Positions 1 through 5,058 of a stretch of 6,326 nt of DNA are shown here, one piece after another. Below the pieces are notes generated by a model that worked only from the letters and a program-made list of their open reading frames with translations, was not told the DNA's origin and searched no databases. Numbering within the stretch: the stretch's first letter is position 1; the number at the start of each line of letters is the position of its first letter. Source of the DNA: Chloroflexota bacterium (lineage in GTDB: Bacteria > Chloroflexota > Anaerolineae > Promineifilales > Promineifilaceae). The stretch is taken from contig QQUD01000619.1 of NCBI GenBank assembly GCA_008501785.1, positions 1-6,326 on the forward strand, in the 5' to 3' direction. Made by a program: the position numbers and the translations under genes.

Positions 1-638
1 GTGATTTGTGGAAGTTCATTCGGATTTGGTAACGATATTATTGTTGAAGTAGGTGCAGGTATTTGTATTTCCAGATTGGCAATTGTAGAAGTAGGTATCA
101 ACAGTGGAGAATCTGTTGGAATTGGCACTGTCAGCTCAGGAAGGGATGAAGGATCTGATGGTGTGTTATTTACCTGAGGGGTTCCAATTTCTTCTGCAAT
201 TTCAGTAGGACGCAGCGAATCAAAGATGTTAGATAAAATCATAAAAGGTATAAATACCGCACATAAAAAACAAAAAATTACAAAAAAACTTAGCCATATT
301 AATATCGGCTTTCGTCTAAAAATGTTTTTCTGGTAATCAGATTTTCCTTCCTTCGATGTATTTGCTCCATCTACACTTTTCCCCATTTTCAAGTTTTGTA
401 AATTGTTTGGCCAATCCCAATCAGGACGCTTCTCCTGAACCAACCTGAGCAGTTCGTCTAATTGCTCTCGCCGGTCCATATAATTGATCAAACCTCTAAT
501 CTTTGCCTTTTTTGTATCCCCACGAATATTGTCATAAGAAATGCCTAGAAAAAAACATAATTCATCCAATTCCTCAAGACTAAAGCATTCGTCCATCCCC
601 TCCAAAAGCTGCCGCAGCATTAACTTCTGTTTTCTCAT
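1..638 (-). CDS. EAD-domain membrane protein, partial (C-terminus off window)
   Basis: An uninterrupted minus-strand frame runs from ATG at 638-636 out of the left edge (212 full codons, no stop), so the protein is incomplete at its C-terminus. Residues about 5-77 match the helical effector-associated domain (EAD) pattern of Chloroflexota and cyanobacteria: FSLEELDELCFFLGI, YDNIRG, KKAKIRGLINYMDRR and a closing RPDWDWP. EADs are death-like adaptor domains that recruit partners carrying the same EAD (known for the family). After a polar linker (78-110) there is one strongly hydrophobic segment (about 111-135), then a tail rich in Pro, Thr and Ser (144-212), which I infer lies outside the membrane. 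The order is cytoplasmic EAD, membrane, linker; the missing part probably carries an output or enzymatic domain, which cannot be named from here. The ATG is preceded by GAGG five bases upstream; GTG codons at 653 and further upstream are also in frame but less well placed. The gene is markedly AT-rich compared with its neighbours. The exact EAD subtype is not assigned. Confidence 0.85.
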   Translation of the reverse strand, partial: MRKQKLMLRQLLEGMDECFSLEELDELCFFLGISYDNIRGDTKKAKIRGLINYMDRREQLDELLRLVQEKRPDWDWPNNLQNLKMGKSVDGANTSKEGKSDYQKNIFRRKPILIWLSFFVIFCFLCAVFIPFMILSNIFDSLRPTEIAEEIGTPQVNNTPSDPSSLPELTVPIPTDSPLLIPTSTIANLEIQIPAPTSTIISLPNPNELPQI

Positions 639-643
639 CTTTG

Positions 644-647
644 CCTC
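644..647 (-). promoter_or_regulatory. Ribosome binding site of the EAD gene
   Basis: GAGG on the minus strand lies five bases before ATG 638-636. This decides for that start over the in-frame GTG at 653-651. Confidence 0.55.
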
Positions 648-709
648 ATTCACTATTTTTTGGATATTCACCAGCTTTGCTGGCACGGTTGGCACTAAAT
701 CGTCGATTA

Positions 710-715
710 ATTATA
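710..715 (-). promoter_or_regulatory. Candidate -10 box for the EAD gene
   Basis: A perfect TATAAT reads on the minus strand in AT-rich non-coding DNA, about 70 bases before the EAD start. No convincing -35 hexamer is seen at 16-18 bp, so this is only a candidate. The implied leader contains a small perfect hairpin (CCAGC-AAA-GCTGG, 671-683) and a direct repeat of GTGCCA (681-686 and 690-695). Confidence 0.35.
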
Positions 716-810
716 AACGGCAATTAAATTTCTAAAACTTATAAATGAAGAATTCTAAACGTTGACTAATATTAAATGGCTCGCAAAAAAATCTGACCTT
801 GCGATTGCTA

Positions 811-1056
811 TTATTTTTCATCTAATATTAGTGTTGAGGAGGACAAACTGTATAACGGCGTCGCAGAGAAGCTGTCAATATTCGGAACGGCAGTGGTGAA
901 GTCGCCGAGGCTTTCTCCGATGAATTTATAGGATTTGGGGTTGTTGCGCAGGGTGTCGAGAATAGCGGAATCGCGCACATAGGAGATTACGGCCGTTTCC
1001 AACCGAGCCGCTAACCACCCCACAATTTTCCAAATATAACCAAGGTTATTCTTCAA
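811..1056 (-). CDS. Small orphan protein of unknown function, 81 aa
   Basis: I do not recognise this protein. The frame begins with TTG at 1056-1054, inside the last codons of the hydrolase-peptidase gene (11-nt overlap), and ends with TAA at 811-813. It looks coding rather than a shadow: nothing competes on either strand, most of it is G+C-rich like the genes to its right, and it carries one ACGGCCGT element read as Thr-Ala-Val, as in the neighbouring genes. Residues 1-25 are moderately hydrophobic with several aromatics (GYIWKIVGWLAARLETAV). The rest is soluble, with YVRDSAILDTLRNNPKSY and FIGESLGDFTTAVPNID. There is no good Shine-Dalgarno for the TTG; GTG near codon 13 is another possible start. 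The in-frame stretch extends only a few codons above the TTG, so it could be the surviving 3' end of a larger gene whose front was lost at the junction with the hydrolase gene. It is either a translationally coupled small gene or a fragment. Confidence 0.45.
   Translation of the reverse strand: MKNNLGYIWKIVGWLAARLETAVISYVRDSAILDTLRNNPKSYKFIGESLGDFTTAVPNIDSFSATPLYSLSSSTLILDEK
989..996. repeat. ACGGCCGT iterated palindrome, copy 1
   Basis: Exact 8-bp palindrome inside the orphan 81-aa frame, read as Thr-Ala-Val on the minus strand. Confidence 0.85.
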
Positions 1057-2545
1057 TTTCCATGTCAGTCAAGACAAGACAGCCTGCTTGAGAGGGATGG
1101 TCTAGAACTAGGGCATCTCCAGGGACGCGGTTCATAGCCAGCAAAACGGCCGTATCTCCCCCCGCCGCCACCAGCATCATCATTCCGTAAGGCAGCAGCC
1201 ACCAGATGCCGGTTACGACACCAATCAATCCCGGCACGATGCCCAGCAGGAAGCCGGGGAGCAGTACAGCGATCCGGTACGCTGCTGCTCGCATGGGTGC
1301 TTTGCAGTGCGCGTAGGGGGCCATGCCTTTCCAATTGAAGCCGTAGAAAACGGCCGTTTTCGCCACCCCACCAACCCACACAAACGCCATCCCATGAATC
1401 CACTCATGCACCCCAATACTCAGCATCAGCATCACAATCATGCCCACAGCCGCTTGCCAGGTTAACACCAAGATTTGCTCTCCCAAGCCAACGCCCCAAA
1501 TCCACCGGTACGGCACAAAAAGCAACACATACGCCAGCGGAAACAGCATCAACGCCACCACATTGGCCCAGAAAAACGAAATTGTTGCTTCTGATTCAAT
1601 TGGATATGGAACATCAGGTAAGGTTTTCACACTTGGCTTCAGCGGCATAAATTCGGACACTTCCACCGACCTATCTCGCTCAGAAACAAGCGACAAGTCA
1701 AAAAATCGTACCAAATTTTCGTCATACAATTCAGGATGCGACAACCATCCAGATGCATGTCGTGCTTCTGGAATTTCCCACAACGATTTGGGTGGTCCCG
1801 CCTCATCGTGGAAGGTATGCACCATGCGCCGCTCGACATTATTGCCGGTGGAAATAAAGAAGATGGGGCGCGGTGCAATTTGGGGAATGAGCTGCCTGTT
1901 GGCCGCCAGCGGTGGTTGTTTAGAAAACCAATCAATGAGTTTTAGATACCCTCTTTGCAATGGATACAGGAGTGTGCGCTGCAAAAAGGTTTGCGGTGGC
2001 GGGTAATCATCAAAGGTGGCAGCACTGACCCCATCGACTACAAGCGCACGAATGGCAACCGTTTTAGCGGCAGCTTGCAGCGCAAATAGCCCGCCGTCGG
2101 ACACGCCATAAATGCCAATGCCTGCTTGATTGACTTCTGGGCGCTTGCTGAGGAAGGCAACGGCCGTTAGCACATCCGACACCAACACCTCACTGCGCGC
2201 AAACAGCCGTCCGCCGCTGTGCCCATGCGCCCGCAAATCCATCATCAAACAGCCATACCCAGCGCGAATCAGCGCTTCCGCCTGATGCAGCACCGCCAAT
2301 CGGTTGCCGCTGTGACCATGCAAAAGCAAAACGGCCGCACCATTGCGCGACGGAATGTACCAACCCTTTAAATCCACCTCATCTCGAGTCGATAACGTCA
2401 CATCTTCATAATCTACACCCAGCGAGGTTGGCGTAAAAAAGGAAATACGAATCCGTGGCGGGCGCGTGTACAGAAACGCCAGATAAATAGGACGAATCAC
2501 AAAATACAGCAGCAAAAAGAAAACCGAGAATTCTAGCATTCGCAT
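1046..2545 (-). CDS. Alpha/beta hydrolase fused to DUF3267-type zincin membrane peptidase, 499 aa
   Basis: This is a two-domain membrane protein. Residues 3-25 form an N-terminal membrane anchor. Residues about 45-285 are a serine alpha/beta hydrolase: the HGHSG oxyanion segment at 76-80, DLRAHGHSGG at 103-112, the nucleophile elbow GVSDGG with Ser149, and probable catalytic His263 in ARHASGW. The acid may be Glu238, since the usual Asp position reads GNNVE. Residues about 325-499 form a membrane-embedded zinc peptidase-like domain of the DUF3267 (putative zincin) kind: HEWIH at 380-384 gives two zinc ligands and the glutamate base, GGD at 462-464 could supply a third ligand, and VLDHPSQAG at 480-488 is family-like. 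About four hydrophobic segments lie at 325-346, 357-378, 423-447 and 451-470. The start ATG is two bases after the regulator's stop (TAG-TA-ATG), so the genes are probably co-transcribed and coupled; a second ATG is at codon 3. Substrates are unknown. The domain assignments are firm; the biological role is not. Confidence 0.88.
   Translation of the reverse strand: MRMLEFSVFFLLLYFVIRPIYLAFLYTRPPRIRISFFTPTSLGVDYEDVTLSTRDEVDLKGWYIPSRNGAAVLLLHGHSGNRLAVLHQAEALIRAGYGCLMMDLRAHGHSGGRLFARSEVLVSDVLTAVAFLSKRPEVNQAGIGIYGVSDGGLFALQAAAKTVAIRALVVDGVSAATFDDYPPPQTFLQRTLLYPLQRGYLKLIDWFSKQPPLAANRQLIPQIAPRPIFFISTGNNVERRMVHTFHDEAGPPKSLWEIPEARHASGWLSHPELYDENLVRFFDLSLVSERDRSVEVSEFMPLKPSVKTLPDVPYPIESEATISFFWANVVALMLFPLAYVLLFVPYRWIWGVGLGEQILVLTWQAAVGMIVMLMLSIGVHEWIHGMAFVWVGGVAKTAVFYGFNWKGMAPYAHCKAPMRAAAYRIAVLLPGFLLGIVPGLIGVVTGIWWLLPYGMMMLVAAGGDTAVLLAMNRVPGDALVLDHPSQAGCLVLTDMEIEE
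1146..1153. repeat. ACGGCCGT iterated palindrome, copy 2
   Basis: Exact copy in the peptidase half of the fusion gene, read as Thr-Ala-Val (residues 465-467) directly after the GGD motif. Confidence 0.85.
1350..1357. repeat. ACGGCCGT iterated palindrome, copy 3
   Basis: Exact copy in the fusion gene, read as Thr-Ala-Val (residues 397-399), 13 residues after the HEWIH zinc motif. Confidence 0.85.
2160..2167. repeat. ACGGCCGT iterated palindrome, copy 4
   Basis: Exact copy in the hydrolase half, read as Thr-Ala-Val (residues 127-129). A near copy, ACGGCCGC at 2331-2338 in the same domain, is read as Ala-Ala-Val. Confidence 0.85.
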
Positions 2546-2547
2546 TA

Positions 2548-3195
2548 CTATCCCGACATTGAGATTAAGCCACGCTGGGCCGCAATCGCCACCGCTTCTG
2601 TACGATTGCCTGCATCTAGCTTGCTCAAAATGGCACTAACATGAAATTTGACCGTACGTTCGCTGATAAACAGCTTGGCGGCAATCTCTTTGTTTTGCAA
2701 TCCAACGGCTAGTTCATTCAAAACTTCTAGTTCGCGGGGGGTGAGCGGATCGGCGATCGGGTCTGGCTCCTGTGAGACGCGACGCAGCAATTTAGACGCG
2801 ACCACAGGTTGCAACAGCGAGCCGCCTTCGTGAACGACGCGAATCGCGTTGAACAATTCGGTACGCGGCACGCCCTTGAGAAGGTAGCCTTGTGCGCCTG
2901 CTTGAACGGCCGTTAATATCCGCTCATCCGTATCAAACGCCGTAAACACAATCACCCGCACCTCAGGCTGATGGGCACGAATTTGCTGCAACGTCTGCAC
3001 ACCATCCAGCACTGGCATTTCCAAGTCGAGCAAAATCACATCTGGATTCAGTTCGTTTGCCAACTTGACGGCTTCTTGCCCATCCCCAGCTTCGCCTACA
3101 ACGGAAAAATCAGGCTGCGTGCCTAAAATCGCCACCAGCCCATCTCGCACCACCGGATGATCATCTGCTAATAAAATTCGAATTGTGTCACTCAT
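2548..3195 (-). CDS. NarL/FixJ-family response regulator (REC-LuxR HTH), 215 aa
   Basis: This is a two-component DNA-binding regulator of normal family length. The receiver domain (about 5-120) has the acidic pair Asp11-Asp12, the phosphoacceptor Asp57 in [14 protein letters not shown], Thr85 in VIVFTAFD and the conserved Lys107 in GYLLKG. A short linker leads to a LuxR-type helix-turn-helix (about 149-211) with [20 protein letters not shown] and the recognition helix in [17 protein letters not shown]. Phosphorylation by a HisKA_3 kinase should promote dimerisation and binding at target promoters (family knowledge). The GAF-HisKA_3 kinase at 6204-5059 is the obvious partner although two genes lie between them. 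The start ATG overlaps the stop of the methyltransferase remnant (ATGA), and the hydrolase-peptidase gene starts two bases after its stop, so it lies inside a tight transcription unit. It has one ACGGCCGT element, reading Thr-Ala-Val at residues 95-97. Confidence 0.95.
   Translation of the reverse strand: MSDTIRILLADDHPVVRDGLVAILGTQPDFSVVGEAGDGQEAVKLANELNPDVILLDLEMPVLDGVQTLQQIRAHQPEVRVIVFTAFDTDERILTAVQAGAQGYLLKGVPRTELFNAIRVVHEGGSLLQPVVASKLLRRVSQEPDPIADPLTPRELEVLNELAVGLQNKEIAAKLFISERTVKFHVSAILSKLDAGNRTEAVAIAAQRGLISMSG
2906..2913. repeat. ACGGCCGT iterated palindrome, copy 5
   Basis: Exact copy in the response regulator receiver domain, read as Thr-Ala-Val (residues 95-97). Confidence 0.85.
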
Positions 3196-3593
3196 GATTT
3201 TTCACCAATATACAACAAATGCTCGGTTGCCCCATGTAAAGATGGATCTTGCCCCATGCGATAATTAAAATCTACCCACAATTCCCAATCTGCGCCTTCG
3301 AGCTGATTGACGTTCCCTTCAACTTGGGATGTAACGCCTTCACAACCAATCAAATTTAACGTATTCAGGCCAAATGATTCCATGAGATGATACAAAGGGC
3401 CAAACATTAGTACCACATCAAATAACTTGTCAGAAAATTGCGACAAATCAAGCGCATTGCCATGCACAATTCCGGCGAGCTTAACCCGGGCTTCCGCAGC
3501 CTTTGCTTTTGCCAGGGCCAAATTTTCTTGTGACAGGTCAAGCAGCGTCACTTCATACCCTTGCTCCACAGATTTGATGTCACTTTTGCTCAT
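3192..3593 (-). pseudogene. Class I SAM methyltransferase remnant, N-terminally truncated and internally deleted
   Basis: This is a 133-codon frame with no internal stop but with large parts of the enzyme missing. Residues 10-70 correspond to the middle of a class I SAM-dependent methyltransferase: EQGYEVTLLDLS (end of strand 2, ribose-binding acidic Asp19), HGNALDL (motif II region) and FDVVLMFGPLYHL (strand 4). The glycine-rich SAM-binding motif I that should come before EQGYEV is absent and replaced by the short leader MSKSDIKSV. After LYHLME the sequence jumps to the family's C-terminal end (SFGLNTLNLIGCEG, WELWVDFNYRMGQDPSLHG, EHLLYIG), skipping roughly 100 residues that intact relatives have, from memory of the family. 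Activity is very unlikely. The frame has nevertheless stayed open, and its stop overlaps the regulator start by ATGA, so translating it could still feed ribosomes into the regulator gene. It lies 30 nt after the CNNM-family gene, and its G+C is lower than that of the genes around it. Confidence 0.75.
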
Positions 3594-3623
3594 TTACCCC
3601 TACCTACCTCGTCTTTCATAAAT

Positions 3624-4928
3624 TCAAAAATCATGTACTGCTTCGGCATCCAATATTTGTGGCGTCACCAACACCTTGTCCACACGCCGCCAATCCATGT
3701 CGAGCACCTCGAACTGGAACTGGTCCCATTCAAATCGGTCGCCAGCTTCTGGTATACGACCCAAATAAATCATCACAAACCCACCAAGGGTCTGATAATA
3801 ATTTTCAGATTCATCTGGCAGTTCTTTAATAGCCAACAAATCCTTTAAATCATCAACCGAGTACATGCCATCAATCAACCAGGAGCCATCGGGGCGCATT
3901 TTTGCTTCTGGGTCTGCCGGATCGCCAAATTCGGGCACGTCTCCCACAATCTCCTCCAGCAAATCATTAAACGTCATCAAGCCTTGCAGTTCACCATACT
4001 CATCAATCACAATCGCAATTTGCGACTTGTCCGCTTTAAACCGCTCCAACACGTCAAATACGGGAATGCCCTCTGGAATAATCAGGGCGGGGCGAATAAT
4101 CGATTCGAGATTGAGGTCTTGATTGGTTAAACTTTGCGACAACAAATCACGGGCCAACACAATCCCTACAATATTGTCTTCATCACCGCGCACCACCGGG
4201 TAACGAGAATGGCCTGTAGCAATGATGTGGTCCCGAATTTTTTCAATCGGTTCTTCGAGATCAAGTGATTTCACCTCGGGACGCGGCGTCATTAAATCAT
4301 TAACACGCTGATCACCCAACCTGAACACTTGCTCAACCATTTCCTCTTTGATCGGTTCGAAGATGCCTTCTTCAGCCCCTTGTTCCATCATGATCACTAC
4401 TTCTTCGCGGGTGACAATGGGTTCGTCAGATGGCTTGATGCGCAGCAATTTGATGACACCTTTGGTCGAAAGCGTCAACAATGAAACGACAGGCGATGCG
4501 ATTTTAGAAAGGATATTCATGGGACGGGCCACGAGCATGGCAATGCGTTCGGCGTTGTGCAAACCAATCTGCTTGGGTGTCAGTTCACCAATGACCAATT
4601 GCAAATAGGTGATGATAGAAACAACGATTGCCAGACTGACAGAATCGCTGTATGGGCCAATTACCGGCACATTTTGCAAGTACGGGGAAAGCGTTTTGGC
4701 AATCGTTTCGCCACCGACAGCACCCGCTAAAATACCAATCAGCGTGATGCCTACCTGAACAGTAGATAAAAATTTCTCGGGTGATTCAGCTAAGGCCAGC
4801 GCTGCTTCTGCATTCAGGTTGCCTGCTTCGACCTGAGCTTGTAAGCGAGCTTTGCGTGCCGACAAAACCGAAATCTCGGACATGGAAAAGAGTCCGTTGG
4901 CAATGATGAGAATGAAAACAAATAGCAT
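3624..4928 (-). CDS. Hemolysin/CorC family CNNM-CBS membrane protein, 434 aa
   Basis: This is a full-length member of the HlyC/CorC (CNNM, DUF21) family, integral membrane proteins linked to magnesium or other divalent cation transport and homeostasis; the name hemolysin is historical. The N-terminal CNNM domain (about 1-165) has the family signatures SARKARLQ (23-30), STVQVGITLIGILAGAVGGE (55-74) and GELTPKQIGLHNAERIA (114-130), with hydrophobic segments near 1-13, 55-76, 96-117 and 129-152. Two CBS domains (about 205-330), expected to bind adenine nucleotides, follow EEGIFEPIKEEMVEQVF; they include VNDLMTPR, HSRYPVVRG and LQGLMTFNDLLEEIVGD. Residues about 345-425 form the CorC_HlyC C-terminal domain (PDGSWLIDGM, TLGGFVMIYLGRIPEAGD). 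The ATG at 4928 is preceded by GGAGG with a 10-nt gap. It separates kinase from regulator and contains no ACGGCCGT element, unlike the flanking genes. It probably starts its own transcription unit after the G-rich hairpin. Confidence 0.95.
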   Translation of the reverse strand: MLFVFILIIANGLFSMSEISVLSARKARLQAQVEAGNLNAEAALALAESPEKFLSTVQVGITLIGILAGAVGGETIAKTLSPYLQNVPVIGPYSDSVSLAIVVSIITYLQLVIGELTPKQIGLHNAERIAMLVARPMNILSKIASPVVSLLTLSTKGVIKLLRIKPSDEPIVTREEVVIMMEQGAEEGIFEPIKEEMVEQVFRLGDQRVNDLMTPRPEVKSLDLEEPIEKIRDHIIATGHSRYPVVRGDEDNIVGIVLARDLLSQSLTNQDLNLESIIRPALIIPEGIPVFDVLERFKADKSQIAIVIDEYGELQGLMTFNDLLEEIVGDVPEFGDPADPEAKMRPDGSWLIDGMYSVDDLKDLLAIKELPDESENYYQTLGGFVMIYLGRIPEAGDRFEWDQFQFEVLDMDWRRVDKVLVTPQILDAEAVHDF

Positions 4929-4938
4929 GGTTTGGATT

Positions 4939-4943
4939 CCTCC
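4939..4943 (-). promoter_or_regulatory. Ribosome binding site of the CNNM-CBS gene
   Basis: GGAGG on the minus strand lies 10 bases before ATG 4928-4926. A nearer-looking ATG just before it is out of frame, so this supports 4928 as the start. Confidence 0.6.
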
Positions 4944-4980
4944 ATTTCGTGAGAATTCTTTAAAAAGTTTCCATTTCAGA

Positions 4981-5045
4981 GGGGGTAGGGGATTGGGGAC
5001 TCGGGACTAGCCACTGCCAATCCCTAATCCCTAACCCCCAGCCCT
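4981..5045. repeat. Inverted G-rich heptanucleotide array, possible hairpin terminator or G-quadruplex
   Basis: The whole element fills the gap between the kinase stop and the CNNM gene. On the plus strand, 4982-5009 reads as four degenerate 7-mers: GGGGTAG, GGGATTG, GGGACTC, GGGACTA. After a short spacer, 5020-5040 holds the complementary type (AATCCCT, AATCCCT, AACCCCC). The arms are an imperfect inverted repeat of about 20-28 bp that could fold into a long hairpin in RNA or DNA. Four G-runs at 4981-5005 on the plus strand, and G-runs opposite the C-runs at 5022-5044 on the minus strand, also fit a quadruplex. The period and style resemble the short tandem heptanucleotide repeats (STRR) of some cyanobacteria. 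It lies 15-80 nt after the kinase stop and may end its transcript, but no U-run follows in the transcribed direction, so an intrinsic terminator is not proven. Confidence 0.6.
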
Positions 5046-5058
5046 AAAGGTTTCAACC

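Noticed and set aside
541..735. Plus-strand 64-codon open frame.
   Set aside because: It is antisense to the 5' end of the EAD gene, with a Ser/Lys/Phe-rich non-protein-like composition.
781..804. TCGCAA/TTGCGA inverted repeat with a T-run after the orphan frame, as a rho-independent terminator.
   Set aside because: The stem is only 6 bp, the loop is 12 bases, and the T-run lies within the loop and stem instead of after it.
765..832. 10-bp inverted repeat ACTAATATTA / TAATATTAGT as possible mobile-element ends.
   Set aside because: The core TAATATTA is itself palindromic and AT-rich, the enclosed 48 bases hold nothing, and there is no target duplication.
1440..2006. Plus-strand 188-codon open frame opposite the hydrolase-peptidase gene.
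   Set aside because: The minus strand carries clear hydrolase and peptidase motifs across the same bases; the plus-strand translation is low in recognisable structure and matches no family I know.
3561..3848. Plus-strand 95-codon open frame.
   Set aside because: It is antisense to the conserved C-terminal domain of the CNNM-CBS protein and lacks protein-like features.
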